From a gamma proteobacterium HIMB30 (GTDB lineage Bacteria; Pseudomonadota; Gammaproteobacteria; Pseudomonadales; Litorivicinaceae), in NCBI GenBank assembly GCA_000227525.2, contig AGIG01000031.1, forward strand, positions 1 to 64,000: a stretch of 64,000 nucleotides of DNA, given 5' to 3'. The notes below the pieces were generated by a model that was given only the letters and a program-made list of their open reading frames with translations, ran no database searches and had not been told where the DNA came from. This document shows, one piece after another, positions 48,622-59,492 of the stretch. A program made the position numbers and the translations under genes. Position 1 is the stretch's first letter, and each line of letters begins with the position of its first letter.

Positions 48622-51398
48622 TGCAAAGCGATTTGATCCATCAAAATCGTCGCCTGGCTCAGTCAAACTCGGCATGGGTTAAACAATTCGCATGTCACGA
48701 GATCGATTGCTTAATTATCTGTCGTGGACCGATCCGTAAAGAAGTCATGGACGTGCTCACTGAAATGGGTGGCAAATATGGCATTTTGTTGTCTGAAAAA
48801 GACTCCATCACCTATCAAAATGCACTGGCACCTGAGCTTCGTTTGATGTCAGACCCCACTCGAATTCACCGTGTTCCTGACTACACTGGTGCAAGTAAGG
48901 AAGAGCGGGATCAACGGATTCAGCAGATCATTCAGATCGCCAAAGACAATGGTCATAACTCGATTTTTGCGGGCTATGGATTCATGGCTGAAGACGAGAG
49001 TCTCGTTCGCGCGATCGAAGAATCTGGCCTGACATTCATCGGCCCTTGCTCCCGTACCGTGCGCCAGGCCGGATTGAAAGATGAGGCGAAACGCACAGCG
49101 CTCGCAGCCGATGTCTCAGTTGTCCCAGGGGTCGACGACCTCACCGTCCGAACACTGCTCGCCAAAGCAGAACGCGAAGGTGGACTCGAGGCAATTGCCA
49201 AGGCTCATAAGCTCGCGGCACCGCAAGGCTCAACCGACGCAGAGAAAGCTGAAGCCTTGTTAGTCGCCAGTTACAACGCGCTGATTGATGTCATCACGAT
49301 CGATGAGATCGCCCTGCAAGCTGAAATTGAAGTCGCAAAACTCTTTGACCAACAACCGAACAACCGAATTCGACTGAAAGCAATTGGCGGCGGCGGCGGG
49401 AAAGGCCAACGCATCTTAGTGGCGCCAAAAGACTATGCAGGTGACCACAAAACACAGGTCAAAGAAGCCTCGGCTAAAGTCCCTGAGCTCCTCCGTGAAG
49501 TCTTAAATGAAGTGAAAGCGACCGGTCGTGGTGACAACAAAAACGTCCTAATCGAACTGAACATCGAGACCACTCGCCATCAAGAAATTCAGGTGATCGG
49601 CAACGGTGACTGGTGTCTCACACTGGGTGGTCGCGACTGTTCACTTCAGATGCATGAACAAAAATTGCTTGAAGTCTCGACCACCATTGAGAGTCTGAAA
49701 CAGGCGATCGATGCATCCAGTGACAGCCCATCACAAAAGAAAGCCCTTGAGTCTGATCTGACCATTCTCGAGCGCATGGAAGACGAAGCAACACGATTTG
49801 GTACAGCCGTTGGCCTTGATTCGGTATCGACATTCGAATGTATCGTTGATGCCGATCAGCATTTCTTTATGGAAATGAATACACGAATTCAGGTCGAGCA
49901 CCGGGTCAGCGAACTGTGCTACGGACTGCGCTTTGAAAATCCAAATGACCCGTCGGATGCGTTCATCGTGAATTCCCTGGTTGAAGCCATGGCGATCATC
50001 GCCTGGCATAAAGACAAACTTCCAAAGCCAACGCGTGTCCCTCGTGTGACGGCATCAGTGGAAGCGCGCCTCAATGCAACCAACGCGGGCCTCGCACCGC
50101 ACGCCGGTGGAGTCATTGAGTATTGGTCATCACCAATCGATGGCGAAATCCGTGATGACCAGGGTATCTGTGTGAAGAATCCAGATACTGGCGCATTCAT
50201 GAAATACACCCTAGCGGGCGCTTATGACTCAAATGTCGCACTCCTCCTAACAGTCGGTGATGATCGGTTGGTCAGCTATGAGCGGATGGCGGAAGTCTTA
50301 CGGAAAATGACAATTGATGGTCAGGATGTGCAAACCAATCTTGAGTTTCATTACGGCCTCGTCCATTGGTTCTTGGCGCAAAATCCGTATGCAAAATCAA
50401 CAACAGCGTTCATCCAGCCCTATCTGACACTGACCGGACTGTTATTCGAAGAAGCCAGAAAGCTCGATCTGGATGCAGGGTTTCATCATTTGGCGAGTCA
50501 GTCGGCATATCCCGAGGTGTTTGCCCGTAAGCACACACTGATCACTCGACCGCTGAAGCGGCTTTTGACCAATCCGCATCGGTTGATGGGTTGGATTGCC
50601 AAAGTCCGCAAGGATTGGGCTGTCGAGGCGGGTCAATTTGTTTGGAAAACAAATCCTTTCGACGTGTTAGCCGACCTCTATCACTATCTGAATATGGATT
50701 TGATTGAGAACGTCCCCGCGCTTGAGGTGATTTGGGATCACGACCAAGTCATTCTTGAGCAAGGCCTCAGTTTTTATCAAGACTTGGAAGATCAACTCGG
50801 CGCGCATCGCTGGAACGAATGGTCACACATGCTCTCAACCGATCAAGCACCAACGGCAATTGACGCTGAACTTTGGGGCGATATCCAAGCAGCTCATCGA
50901 GGATTCCAAGCCGGCTTGGAATTGATGGGTGCTGTTGCTAAATCAGCGCTCGCTGTCGGCTTTGATGAGCTCAAGGTCAATGATGACCTGACGGTCACCA
51001 TTCCGGATCGTCTGAAAGATACCGCGCTGACAGAACGCGCACGGAAAATTCTGGTGCCACCACCTGTCGCCTCTGCAAATGAAATTGTGGCGGTCTCTGG
51101 TGGTATGTTCTATGCCCAAGAAACACCGGGCGCAGCAAATTTCCTCGATGTCGGAACACACTTTGACGTGGGTGATCCACTCTACATCATTGAAGTCATG
51201 AAAATGTTTAATAAGGTGTATGCTGAATTTGCAGGAACTGTGACTGAGGTGCTCATTGAGCGCGGCGACGGCGTCATCGTGAAACAAGGCGAGCCCTTGT
51301 ATCGAATCGAGCCTGACGAAATCGCTGAAGAGATTGACGACGAAGCACTGGCTAACGCACGCCTTTCTCATACAGTCGAACAGCTGCGAACGTTGTGA
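48621..51398 (+). CDS. pccA: Acyl-CoA carboxylase alpha chain, biotin carboxylase plus biotin carrier
   Basis: Carboxylates biotin with ATP and bicarbonate and carries it to the beta chain. The N-terminal two thirds form a biotin carboxylase ([15 protein letters not shown] glycine loop, [17 protein letters not shown]), the middle about 550-790 is a long linker domain and the end is a biotin carrier with E858-V-M860-K861-M. At 925 residues it is well above the 650-700 of usual PccA proteins; two insertions within the carboxylase (near residues 180-245 and 355-400) and a long middle account for it. No frame damage. Confidence 0.88.
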   Translation: MQSDLIHQNRRLAQSNSAWVKQFACHEIDCLIICRGPIRKEVMDVLTEMGGKYGILLSEKDSITYQNALAPELRLMSDPTRIHRVPDYTGASKEERDQRIQQIIQIAKDNGHNSIFAGYGFMAEDESLVRAIEESGLTFIGPCSRTVRQAGLKDEAKRTALAADVSVVPGVDDLTVRTLLAKAEREGGLEAIAKAHKLAAPQGSTDAEKAEALLVASYNALIDVITIDEIALQAEIEVAKLFDQQPNNRIRLKAIGGGGGKGQRILVAPKDYAGDHKTQVKEASAKVPELLREVLNEVKATGRGDNKNVLIELNIETTRHQEIQVIGNGDWCLTLGGRDCSLQMHEQKLLEVSTTIESLKQAIDASSDSPSQKKALESDLTILERMEDEATRFGTAVGLDSVSTFECIVDADQHFFMEMNTRIQVEHRVSELCYGLRFENPNDPSDAFIVNSLVEAMAIIAWHKDKLPKPTRVPRVTASVEARLNATNAGLAPHAGGVIEYWSSPIDGEIRDDQGICVKNPDTGAFMKYTLAGAYDSNVALLLTVGDDRLVSYERMAEVLRKMTIDGQDVQTNLEFHYGLVHWFLAQNPYAKSTTAFIQPYLTLTGLLFEEARKLDLDAGFHHLASQSAYPEVFARKHTLITRPLKRLLTNPHRLMGWIAKVRKDWAVEAGQFVWKTNPFDVLADLYHYLNMDLIENVPALEVIWDHDQVILEQGLSFYQDLEDQLGAHRWNEWSHMLSTDQAPTAIDAELWGDIQAAHRGFQAGLELMGAVAKSALAVGFDELKVNDDLTVTIPDRLKDTALTERARKILVPPPVASANEIVAVSGGMFYAQETPGAANFLDVGTHFDVGDPLYIIEVMKMFNKVYAEFAGTVTEVLIERGDGVIVKQGEPLYRIEPDEIAEEIDDEALANARLSHTVEQLRTL

Positions 51399-51405
51399 GG
51401 ATTGC

Positions 51406-53541
51406 ATGACAGACAAAAAGCAATGGGAAGCGCTGGTTGCGAAAGAGTCAAAGGGACTGACGCCGGATGAAATGACCTGGTTCACGCCTGAGGGTATCGG
51501 CCTGAAGATTCTTTACACAGAGGACGATGTCAAAGATCTCGATACCCGCAAGAGTATGCCCGGAATGGCTCCGTTCATGCGCGGTCCGAAAGCGACCATG
51601 TACGCCGGTCGTGCTTGGACAATTCGTCAATACGCCGGTTTCTCCACGGCAGAAGAGTCCAACGCCTTTTACCGAAAAGCGCTTGCTGCGGGTGGTCAAG
51701 GCGTGTCTGTCGCGTTTGATTTAGCAACACACCGTGGATACGACTCTGATCATCCTCGTGTCTCAGGTGATGTCGGAAAAGCCGGTGTTGCGATCGATTC
51801 TGTTGAAGACATGAAGATCTTGTTTGATGGAATTCCACTCGATCAAGTGTCAGTGTCAATGACAATGAATGGTGCCGTGCTCCCTGTGTTGGCAGGCTAT
51901 ATCGTTGCTGCCGAAGAGCAAGGTGTATCCCAGGACAAACTTTCAGGGACAATCCAGAACGACATCCTGAAAGAATTCATGGTTCGGAACACCTATATCT
52001 ATCCACCAGAACCTTCCATGCGCATCATCGGCGACATCATCAGTTATTGTTCTGACAATATGCCGAAGTTCAATACCATTTCGATCTCTGGCTATCATAT
52101 TCAGGAAGCAGGTGCCGATGCCGCTCTCGAGCTCGCCTATACGCTTGCTGACGGCAAAGAATACATTCGGACAGCGCTCGCAGCAGGACTCGATATCGAC
52201 CAGTTTGCGCCTCGCTTATCGTTCTTTTTTGGGATCGGAATGAACTTCTACATGGAGATCGCAAAGCTCAGAGCTGCGCGTCTTTTGTGGAACGAGATTG
52301 TGAATGAGTTCGATCCAAAATCGGAGCGCTCAACCGTTCTAAGAACACATTGCCAAACCTCAGGTTGGTCACTGACAGAACAAGATCCCTACAACAACGT
52401 GGTCAGAACCACTATTGAGGCCATGGCTGCGGTATTCGGTGGAACACAATCATTGCATACCAATTCATTCGATGAAGCGATTGCACTACCGACTGAATTT
52501 TCAGCACGCATCGCTCGGAATACCCAGCTCATCCTGCAAGAAGAAACAGGAATTCGTCAGGTCGTGGATCCCTGGGGCGGTTCTTACATGATGGAATCAC
52601 TGACCAACGAACTTGCAGAGCGAGCACGTGAATTGATCGCTGAAGTTGAAAAAGAAGGCGGCATGGCCAAAGCGATCGAAGCGGGTCTTCCGAAACTTCG
52701 GATCGAAGAGTCCGCAACCAATAAACAAGCGCGGATTGATCGTGGTGAAGATGTCATCGTCGGTGTCAACAAATACACCCTACCTGAAGATGCAGCGGAT
52801 GAATTTGAGGTTCTCTCCATCGATAATGAGAAGGTTCGGGATGCGCAAATTGAACGCCTCCAATCGATCAAAGCATCGCGTGATTCAACGAAAGCTGAGG
52901 CCTGTCTAAAGGCCATTACTGACTGTGCCGCAGGTGGTCCGGGTAATCTTCTCGGCCTTGCTGTCGAAGCAATACGTGCACGGTGTACAGTAGGAGAAAT
53001 CTCTGATGCAATGGAGGTCGTATTTAAACGATTCCAAGCAACGCACCGGAGTGTTTCAGGCGTGTATGGTAGCCACTTCAAAGATGATGCAGACTGGCAG
53101 GCCCTTGCGGGACGGATTACCGCATTCGAATCCCGGGACGGACGTCGCCCACGCATCCTCGTCGCCAAGATGGGACAGGATGGTCACGATCGTGGCGCAA
53201 AGGTTGTAGCGACGGCCTTTGCTGATCTCGGATTTGATGTGGACTTGAGCCCCATGTTCTCAACGCCAGAGGAAGTGGCGCGTCAGGCAATCGAAAACGA
53301 TGTGCATGCAATTGGTGTGAGCTCACTAGCAGCCGGTCATCTGACTCTCATCCCTGAATTAAAAGCTGCGCTGGCAGCAGAGGGTGCAGATGATATCGTT
53401 GTCTTCGCAGGTGGTGTGATCCCAAGAAAGGATTATGAAGCACTGTATGACCACGGTGTGGCTGCGATCTTCGGTCCGGGAACCAAAATTCCGGCGTGCG
53501 CTCAATCAGTCCTCGATGCGATTGAGAAAACAGGTGCCTGA
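51406..53541 (+). CDS. scpA: Methylmalonyl-CoA mutase, B12-dependent
   Basis: Isomerises (R)-methylmalonyl-CoA to succinyl-CoA. 711 residues from ATG 51406: a TIM-barrel N-terminal part ([41 protein letters not shown]) and a cobalamin-binding C-terminal domain with [17 protein letters not shown] (DxHxxG) and GGVIPRKDY. Single-chain alpha-type enzyme. It overlaps the meaB chaperone by eight bases. Confidence 0.97.
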   Translation: MTDKKQWEALVAKESKGLTPDEMTWFTPEGIGLKILYTEDDVKDLDTRKSMPGMAPFMRGPKATMYAGRAWTIRQYAGFSTAEESNAFYRKALAAGGQGVSVAFDLATHRGYDSDHPRVSGDVGKAGVAIDSVEDMKILFDGIPLDQVSVSMTMNGAVLPVLAGYIVAAEEQGVSQDKLSGTIQNDILKEFMVRNTYIYPPEPSMRIIGDIISYCSDNMPKFNTISISGYHIQEAGADAALELAYTLADGKEYIRTALAAGLDIDQFAPRLSFFFGIGMNFYMEIAKLRAARLLWNEIVNEFDPKSERSTVLRTHCQTSGWSLTEQDPYNNVVRTTIEAMAAVFGGTQSLHTNSFDEAIALPTEFSARIARNTQLILQEETGIRQVVDPWGGSYMMESLTNELAERARELIAEVEKEGGMAKAIEAGLPKLRIEESATNKQARIDRGEDVIVGVNKYTLPEDAADEFEVLSIDNEKVRDAQIERLQSIKASRDSTKAEACLKAITDCAAGGPGNLLGLAVEAIRARCTVGEISDAMEVVFKRFQATHRSVSGVYGSHFKDDADWQALAGRITAFESRDGRRPRILVAKMGQDGHDRGAKVVATAFADLGFDVDLSPMFSTPEEVARQAIENDVHAIGVSSLAAGHLTLIPELKAALAAEGADDIVVFAGGVIPRKDYEALYDHGVAAIFGPGTKIPACAQSVLDAIEKTGA

Positions 53542-54505
53542 CATCGATTTTGAAGCATTACGTCAAGGCCAGCGTCGAGCGCTGGCCAAGGCGATTACGC
53601 TGATTGAATCAACCAATCCCGCGCATCGCCGGGAAGCTGCTGCATTATTAGAACAATGCCTTCCTCATGCAGGTAATAGCCTGCGTATCGGGATCTCAGG
53701 TGTTCCCGGCGTTGGAAAATCAACATTTATTGAGGCGTTTGGCTTATTTTTAATCAGCCTCGGTAAACGCGTTGGTGTGCTGGCAGTCGATCCGTCGTCT
53801 CCGCTCCATGGTGGATCCATTTTGGGCGATAAGACACGGATGGAGCACCTGTCTCGGGAAGATAATGCGTTCATCAGACCATCACCGGCCGGCCGCTCTT
53901 TGGGTGGTGTCGCCAACAGAACACGCGAAGCGATCCTGGTTGCAGAATCTGCTGGGTTCGACGTCATCTTGGTTGAAACTGTCGGTGTTGGACAAAGTGA
54001 ATACGAAGTGCACTCGATGACCGATTTATTCCTTGTCCTGATGCAACCCGGTGCAGGTGACGAGCTTCAAGGAATCAAGAAAGGCATTCTTGAACTTGCC
54101 GATTTTATCGTTGTCAACAAGGCCGATGGCGACGCGGAACGGTTGGCCAATCAATCCGTTGTGCACTACAAAAACGCCATGGGATTTTTGAATCATCAAG
54201 GATTTTGGACTCCGGAGGTATTATCGGTCAGCTCACTTGAGCCACGCGGGATTGACAGCTTGTGGACTCGGATGGAGGCCTATTGCGAAGCGGGGCTCGA
54301 GGCGATTCCTGAGCGACGTTCCAACCAAGCGAATCAATGGTTTGAGCGTTTACTCAACGATGGCATCACCGATCTCCTCAAAGCAAATGCAACCTGGGCT
54401 GCGCTCTATCATGAGCAAAAAGCGCGCGTTGCCTCAGGCGAGGTAGCGCCGCCACATGCCGCGCTTGCATGCATCAAACCGCTGGAAAAGGCGCTCTCGC
54501 CCTAA
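53534..54505 (+). CDS. meaB: MeaB/ArgK G-protein chaperone of methylmalonyl-CoA mutase
   Basis: Protects and reloads the B12 cofactor of the mutase. About 323 residues from GTG 53534 (ATG 53516 would add six residues) with P-loop [43 protein letters not shown] and guanine motif NKADGD. The start codon overlaps the mutase stop, indicating coupled synthesis. Confidence 0.95.
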   Translation: MPDIDFEALRQGQRRALAKAITLIESTNPAHRREAAALLEQCLPHAGNSLRIGISGVPGVGKSTFIEAFGLFLISLGKRVGVLAVDPSSPLHGGSILGDKTRMEHLSREDNAFIRPSPAGRSLGGVANRTREAILVAESAGFDVILVETVGVGQSEYEVHSMTDLFLVLMQPGAGDELQGIKKGILELADFIVVNKADGDAERLANQSVVHYKNAMGFLNHQGFWTPEVLSVSSLEPRGIDSLWTRMEAYCEAGLEAIPERRSNQANQWFERLLNDGITDLLKANATWAALYHEQKARVASGEVAPPHAALACIKPLEKALSP

Positions 54506-54927
54506 CGCGCAGGCTCATCTTCAGGGATTTCATACGCTCTGACAGCACGAAGGAGATCTCTTCTCGAAATCTGACCTCTCAGATTTCCGTCAGAATCGAC
54601 CACCGGGAATCGCCGCCGATTGGTTCGGATCATCCGCTCAGCGACCTCAACAATATTTTCCCCGAGTTGGATCGTCTCCACGGGATTGCTCATGACGTCG
54701 CCAACCCGTCCACCAATATCGCCTTGATAGGTACCGACAAGTATCGCTCTGAGACAATCCTGCTCTGAGATCATGCCGATCAACTTGCCATCATCATCGA
54801 CAACTGGAGCACCCGAAATCCCTTGAATCAGCAATAAATCAACCAAAGACAGTAGATCCATGCTGGGTTTTGCTGTCGCTAAGTGTGTGGTCATAAAATC
54901 GTCCACAACAATTGATCTAAACATCAC
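54502..54927 (-). CDS. CBS-domain-pair protein
   Basis: 141 residues made of two CBS motifs: DFMTTHLATAKPSMDLLSLVDLLLIQGISGAPVVDDDGKLIGMI and its repeat VGDVMSNPVETIQ, RRFPVVDSDGNLRGQISRRDLLRA (as shorter motifs). Likely a stand-alone adenine-nucleotide sensor; partner unknown. Convergent with meaB, overlapping by four bases. Confidence 0.88.
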   Translation of the reverse strand: MMFRSIVVDDFMTTHLATAKPSMDLLSLVDLLLIQGISGAPVVDDDGKLIGMISEQDCLRAILVGTYQGDIGGRVGDVMSNPVETIQLGENIVEVAERMIRTNRRRFPVVDSDGNLRGQISRRDLLRAVRAYEIPEDEPAR

Positions 54928-54989
54928 GACATCCTTTTTCTTATATGCTTACACCAAGAATACGCCGACGAGACAGGAGAACAATAGGC

Positions 54990-55406
54990 ATGTTGCACAA
55001 AATCGATCATGTTGGGATCGCCGTCACCGACATCGAAGACGCAATCAGAACATACCAGGGACTTGGATTTACACTGACCGGTCGTGATCGAGTCGATTCA
55101 CAGAAAGTCGAGACAGCCTTTTTTCAGATTGGTGAATCATGTATCGAACTGATTGCAGCTACTGAAGCGGACAGCCCGATCGCGAAGTTCATTGAGAAAA
55201 ATGCAGGTAAAGGCGGCTTGCAGCAATTAGCAATTACCGTCACCGACATCGAAGCCGAACTCGCACGGCTCAAGGCTGAAGGCTACACCTTGATAAACGA
55301 ATCCCCTGTACCAGGCGCACATGGGACCAAGGTAGCCTTTGTTCACCCCAAAGACACCGAAGGTGTTCTACTGGAACTCTGCGAACATCCAACGGAGAGT
55401 CATTAG
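54990..55406 (+). CDS. mce: Methylmalonyl-CoA epimerase
   Basis: Converts (S)- to (R)-methylmalonyl-CoA before the mutase. 138 residues from ATG 54990, vicinal-oxygen-chelate fold with KIDHVGIAVTDIEDAIRTY, metal ligands His (HVG), QQLAITVTDIE and EGVLLELCEHP. With the genes at 46954-54505 it completes the propionyl-CoA to succinyl-CoA route. Confidence 0.94.
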   Translation: MLHKIDHVGIAVTDIEDAIRTYQGLGFTLTGRDRVDSQKVETAFFQIGESCIELIAATEADSPIAKFIEKNAGKGGLQQLAITVTDIEAELARLKAEGYTLINESPVPGAHGTKVAFVHPKDTEGVLLELCEHPTESH

Positions 55407-56134
55407 TGAAGCTTCAATCGATTACTCGGTTTCCGCTCAAGGGATTTGCTGGAGAACGCCTTAACAAGTCACCAACACAACGCTTTCAAACTCTCCAAGG
55501 TGATCGGCAATATGCCCTTCAGTATGCGGAGCGTAACCCGCCTGCGCAGGCAGGATGGCGGCCGAAGAAATTTTTCGTGCAATCAGTACAGACAGATCTG
55601 TGCTCCCAAATCAAAGTGGATTGGACATTAGAGAACGTCCATTTCGATTATCAGGGAAACGGATTAGCCATTGATCGAAATCCTTTCGATGGCAACATAC
55701 TCATCGAATGGATCCGCTCCCTGAGCCCTGATCTTGGTCAATTAACTCTTGAGACGCTAACGACAGGCTTCACTGACGAACGCGAAGCCTATGTCTCGTT
55801 ACTGAATCGTTCCACGATCACAGCAATTGCGAAAGCAACAGATACCAGTGATCACCCGGAGCGCTATCGAGGCAATTTACTGATCGATGGAGTCGATCCG
55901 TTTGAAGAGCTCTCATGGGTTGGAAGGACCTTACAGATTGGTCATGCAACATTTGAAGTGGTCGAACCGATTGTGCGTTGCCGGGCAACCGAATGTGATT
56001 GGCACGGGACACGCACAGCGGACTTCCTGGATCGGCTGGATCGACAACTCGATACTGATGTTTGCGGGCTATTTTTACGATCGCTCGACAACAGTGAAAT
56101 CGTCGAAGGCAATCAACTGACCGTGGTCAGTTAG
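55406..56134 (+). CDS. MOSC domain protein
   Basis: 242 residues. MKLQSITRFPLKGFAGERLNK is the MOSC N-terminal beta-barrel start, RYRGNLLIDGV-DPFEELSWVGRTLQIG and EPIVRCRATECD the core, with the conserved Cys in VRCRAT. Such proteins bind molybdenum cofactor-like ligands or sulfur. GTG start overlapping the epimerase stop. Substrate unknown. Confidence 0.85.
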   Translation: MKLQSITRFPLKGFAGERLNKSPTQRFQTLQGDRQYALQYAERNPPAQAGWRPKKFFVQSVQTDLCSQIKVDWTLENVHFDYQGNGLAIDRNPFDGNILIEWIRSLSPDLGQLTLETLTTGFTDEREAYVSLLNRSTITAIAKATDTSDHPERYRGNLLIDGVDPFEELSWVGRTLQIGHATFEVVEPIVRCRATECDWHGTRTADFLDRLDRQLDTDVCGLFLRSLDNSEIVEGNQLTVVS

Positions 56135-56769
56135 AGGTATGTTAAATCTTGCTTTTTAGATTTGAGTTTTGACTGGCTCATGAGGATCGGGACGATCCGC
56201 GTGATCGACTCCACCCATTCGTCTTGATCGAAGGATTCAGACGTAAGGGCAGATTCCATCTCCACGAGAGCACCCTGGACAATCGCATCCAACCACATCG
56301 CTCGCTCAAAAGGCCGCCCTCGTGTACTGGACGATCCTGATAACACCTGAGCTAATCGCTTCCGCATCTGGTGCCGCGCGTCTTGGATTTTATTGAGCGC
56401 TTCTGAGTCATCTTCAAGTGTAGCAACGAGTTCATGGATCAGTAGCGACCGTCTCGATGCATACAACTGCGCTTCAATCCAGTCAGACACCGCGCGTGCG
56501 GGATCGTTCGACCGACCAAGTAACTCAATCAACATCGCAAAGTATCGCGCTGCGATTGCGATTAACATGTCGCGCTTACTATCAAAATGCTTGTAAATCG
56601 TGCCTTTACCGATCCCGGTCCGTGCAGCAATCATATCGACCGATACCTGACGAACGCCCTTCTCGGCCATTAAGCTCTCGCAGACGGAGAGGATATCTTG
56701 TTCCCGACGGATGAATGCTTGTCGTTTGCGCTTATCGCGCTCAAGTCGGACAGCTTCGGAGAGGTTCAC
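56131..56769 (-). CDS. TetR-family transcriptional regulator
   Basis: 212 residues with the N-terminal HTH (MAEKGVRQVSVDMIAARTGIGKGTIYKHFDSKRDML in outline) followed by an all-helical ligand-binding domain. It starts four bases inside the tatD 3' end and faces the MOSC gene. Target genes and inducer unknown. Confidence 0.93.
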   Translation of the reverse strand: MNLSEAVRLERDKRKRQAFIRREQDILSVCESLMAEKGVRQVSVDMIAARTGIGKGTIYKHFDSKRDMLIAIAARYFAMLIELLGRSNDPARAVSDWIEAQLYASRRSLLIHELVATLEDDSEALNKIQDARHQMRKRLAQVLSGSSSTRGRPFERAMWLDAIVQGALVEMESALTSESFDQDEWVESITRIVPILMSQSKLKSKKQDLTYL

Positions 56770-57539
56770 GCGTTCGCAGCCTCAAACAGTCGATAAAAGT
56801 TTTCAGTGGTTTGCTCGGCAATGGCTTCAGGACTTGTCCCACGAAGCATCGCCACTGCCTCAGCCACATGACTCACAAAAGCAGGCTCGTTCGGTTTACC
56901 GCGATACGGAACAGGAGCAAGCCAGGGCGCATCTGTTTCGATCAACAGACGGTCAGCCGGAATTTTTCGGCAAACCTCATGGACATTCGTCGCTTTTGGA
57001 AAGCTCACAATGCCAGACATTGAGATGTAGTAGCCGAGATCAATCGCCTGTTGCGCCATGTCCCACGATTCGGTAAAGCAATGCAAGACGCCAGCGGTCT
57101 CAGTTGAGCCATGCGCCTTGATCAATTCAATCGTTTCATCACGTGCATCACGGGTATGCACAACGACTGGTAACCGTGCCTGTCTTCCGGCCTCAAGATG
57201 CGTTATGAAACTCTCGCGTTGTACGTCAGTCACCGGGTCATGAAATCCATCAAGTCCTGTCTCGCCGAGCGCGATGACTGAATCGGCTTTGACCAGCTCC
57301 AGCAATTGTTCAACCGTGACTCCAGGTTCTTCATGCGCGTGGCAGGGATGAATACCCACGGTCGCCCACACCCGGTCATGCGCTTTGGCAAGCTGTCGCG
57401 GGCCGTCGTTGCCAAGCGTTATTGAAATACACAACATCCGATCAACGCCATGTTGCTGCGCAAGATCTAAAACAGACTGCACACCGCCCTCGCGCGCGGA
57501 CACATCAATACAATCAAGGTGACAATGCGAATCGATCAT
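56766..57539 (-). CDS. TatD-family metal-dependent hydrolase (YcfH-like)
   Basis: DNase or D-aminoacyl-tRNA deacylase-like TIM barrel, 257 residues from ATG 57539 (GGAGG upstream). MIDSHCHLD, GETGLDGFHD, VVHTRDARDE, GVLHCFTES and IETDAPWLAP are the metal-binding landmarks. Its 5' end overlaps pilZ by 26 bases. Confidence 0.95.
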   Translation of the reverse strand: MIDSHCHLDCIDVSAREGGVQSVLDLAQQHGVDRMLCISITLGNDGPRQLAKAHDRVWATVGIHPCHAHEEPGVTVEQLLELVKADSVIALGETGLDGFHDPVTDVQRESFITHLEAGRQARLPVVVHTRDARDETIELIKAHGSTETAGVLHCFTESWDMAQQAIDLGYYISMSGIVSFPKATNVHEVCRKIPADRLLIETDAPWLAPVPYRGKPNEPAFVSHVAEAVAMLRGTSPEAIAEQTTENFYRLFEAANA

Positions 57540-57879
57540 GAATTTCCTCCGGAGCGCATTGTAACAGTGAACTCCCTGTATTTTGAGGATTCTGCATCGA
57601 GCGTGTTTCGAGGAGGTCAAATAGCTCGAGATGGTCCATGATCAATGAGACGGCAACCCCAGCGACAAATGGATCGATTACACCGACTGGGGCGATGAAA
57701 AACACGCGAACTTGAGTCTCAATAAGTCCAAGCGATGAGCCACTGAGCCTGAGTGGATGAACACCGCTGACAATCGATGGATCAAAATGGCCTGGTATGA
57801 ATAACGCCGGCCGAAGCCCAAATTGAACGTAATGGGTTAATAATTCATCGTCAGAGGTGACAGTCAGCGTCAGTTGCAT
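57514..57879 (-). CDS. pilZ: PilZ domain protein, type IV pilus-associated
   Basis: A 121-residue divergent PilZ. FGLRPALFIPGHFD and the final beta strands match the type IV pilus PilZ protein, which lacks the RxxxR c-di-GMP motif; none is seen here. The order holB-pilZ-tatD is conserved with pseudomonads and supports the call. It probably assists pilus assembly through PilB, an inference from family. Confidence 0.75.
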   Translation of the reverse strand: MQLTLTVTSDDELLTHYVQFGLRPALFIPGHFDPSIVSGVHPLRLSGSSLGLIETQVRVFFIAPVGVIDPFVAGVAVSLIMDHLELFDLLETRSMQNPQNTGSSLLQCAPEEIHDRFALSP

Positions 57880-57912
57880 GCCCGAAGCATAGCTGGCAAG
57901 CCGGCAAATGAT

Positions 57913-58860
57913 TCAGCCCTGGACTTTTGTCCAAATAAATCCCCAGGCAGCGAACAAAGAGCCGAGCGCTAACCCAGCATTGACAGCAATTCCAGCCTGC
58001 GCCTGCTTTCTCACCTCAGCGATCCGTTCTTTGAACTGATACAGAAGTGCTACCGGTGGATAGGGAGGTGCCAGTGTTGAGGTGACTGGACTGTTTAAAC
58101 CATCGAACTGCGCACGAATCAGACACTCACATACGCGCTCCATCACAATCGATGCGACTAATGCGTCGGCCTTGGCAAAAGATTTGATGACTTTCTGCGA
58201 ATCTTCCCCATGACGAACACGAGCCATCGCCTGAAGAACGTCTTTGGCAAGCGCGAACCGCTCAGGGTTTGTTTGAACAGACATGGGTTCAGCCAGCAGC
58301 GTCTTGGCAATCATCATGTCTTCCTGCGACACACCCAAGCTTTGCGCGGTCTGCTCAAGGATTTCAGGCGTTGGCATTGGTACTTTCACCATTCGCAAAC
58401 GACTGACTAAGGTTGGAAGTAATTTCCCAGGAAGCGCTGTTTGGAAGACAAAAACAGTCCCTGACGGAGGCTCTTCAACCACCTTTAATAAGGCGTTACT
58501 TGAGGCCTGATTCAGACAATCGGCGGGACGCACGAGGACCACCCGACGCCCCCCCATCGACGCTGTCGTATATGCAATATCAATTGAGTCTCGGACCGAA
58601 TCCACCTTGATCATCCCAGCGGCACCTTCGGGTTCGAGAAGCATCAAATCAGGGTGTGACTCCTGAATCCGACATGAAACGCATTGCCCGCAAGGTTGAT
58701 GGTGTGTTGGGTTTTGGCATAACAACAAACGAACCAGTTGATCCGTCAGCTCGGATGCCACAACCGCAGGTGGGTGAACAATGCACCACGCGTGCGGAGG
58801 TGTCTTGGATTGCAGTCCCTCGAGCACAAGATGCCATGAGGAATCTAACCAGGGCGACAT
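57913..58860 (-). CDS. holB: DNA polymerase III delta prime subunit
   Basis: Clamp-loader subunit. About 315 residues from ATG 58860 with the zinc module C-x(8)-CGQCVSC, VRDSIDIAYTTASMGGRRVVLVRPADCLNQ (in part) and LLKVVEEPPSGTVFVFQT. A TTG at 58872 is an alternative start. Overlaps tmk by 16 bases. Confidence 0.93.
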   Translation of the reverse strand: MSPWLDSSWHLVLEGLQSKTPPHAWCIVHPPAVVASELTDQLVRLLLCQNPTHHQPCGQCVSCRIQESHPDLMLLEPEGAAGMIKVDSVRDSIDIAYTTASMGGRRVVLVRPADCLNQASSNALLKVVEEPPSGTVFVFQTALPGKLLPTLVSRLRMVKVPMPTPEILEQTAQSLGVSQEDMMIAKTLLAEPMSVQTNPERFALAKDVLQAMARVRHGEDSQKVIKSFAKADALVASIVMERVCECLIRAQFDGLNSPVTSTLAPPYPPVALLYQFKERIAEVRKQAQAGIAVNAGLALGSLFAAWGFIWTKVQG

Positions 58861-59492
58861 GATAAGTTCCAACGTGTCATGAGTAACGAGATCATCGATT
58901 CGGTCACCGATTCAACGTCACTCGACGCATCCAGCATCACCACGCGATCAGCCTCTCGACTCGCAATTTGCTGATACATCGCTCTGACGCGTTCAAAAAA
59001 TGCCAGATCTTCCGATTCAATCCGATCTAGTGCGCCGCGACGACCCGCCCTGCCGAGGCCAAGTGCAACCGGCACATCAAAGATTAACGTCAGATCTGGA
59101 CGCTTTGCACCCTGTACCAGGGTTTCGAGCGTCTCAATCCAATCCAGAGGTAATTCTCGACCGCCACCTTGGTAGGCGTAAGTGGCATCAGTGAAGCGAT
59201 CACAAATGACCCAAGTACCGGCCTCAAGCGCTGGCAGTATTTTTGTTTTGAGATGCTGAGCGCGAGCGGCAAACATCAGCAATAATTCTGTTTTCGCAGA
59301 TGGCGCATCATCAGAGTGACTAAGCAACAATTCCCGGATCGACTCGGCATAGGGCGTTCCACCCGGCTCACGGGTCTCGATATATGGCACTCGGTTGGCA
59401 TCCAATAATCGGCACAACGCCTCTTTTTGCGTGCTCTTACCGGCACCTTCGATTCCCTCGAGCGTAATAAACTGGGCTTTCAGACTACTCAT
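58845..59492 (-). CDS. tmk: Thymidylate kinase
   Basis: Phosphorylates dTMP. 215 residues with P-loop LEGIEGAGKST, ETREPGGTPYAE (DRX region), WVICDRFTDATYAYQGGGR and the lid RAGRRGALDR. All typical of the gammaproteobacterial enzyme. Overlaps mltG by four bases. Confidence 0.97.
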   Translation of the reverse strand: MSSLKAQFITLEGIEGAGKSTQKEALCRLLDANRVPYIETREPGGTPYAESIRELLLSHSDDAPSAKTELLLMFAARAQHLKTKILPALEAGTWVICDRFTDATYAYQGGGRELPLDWIETLETLVQGAKRPDLTLIFDVPVALGLGRAGRRGALDRIESEDLAFFERVRAMYQQIASREADRVVMLDASSDVESVTESMISLLMTRWNLSCRPG

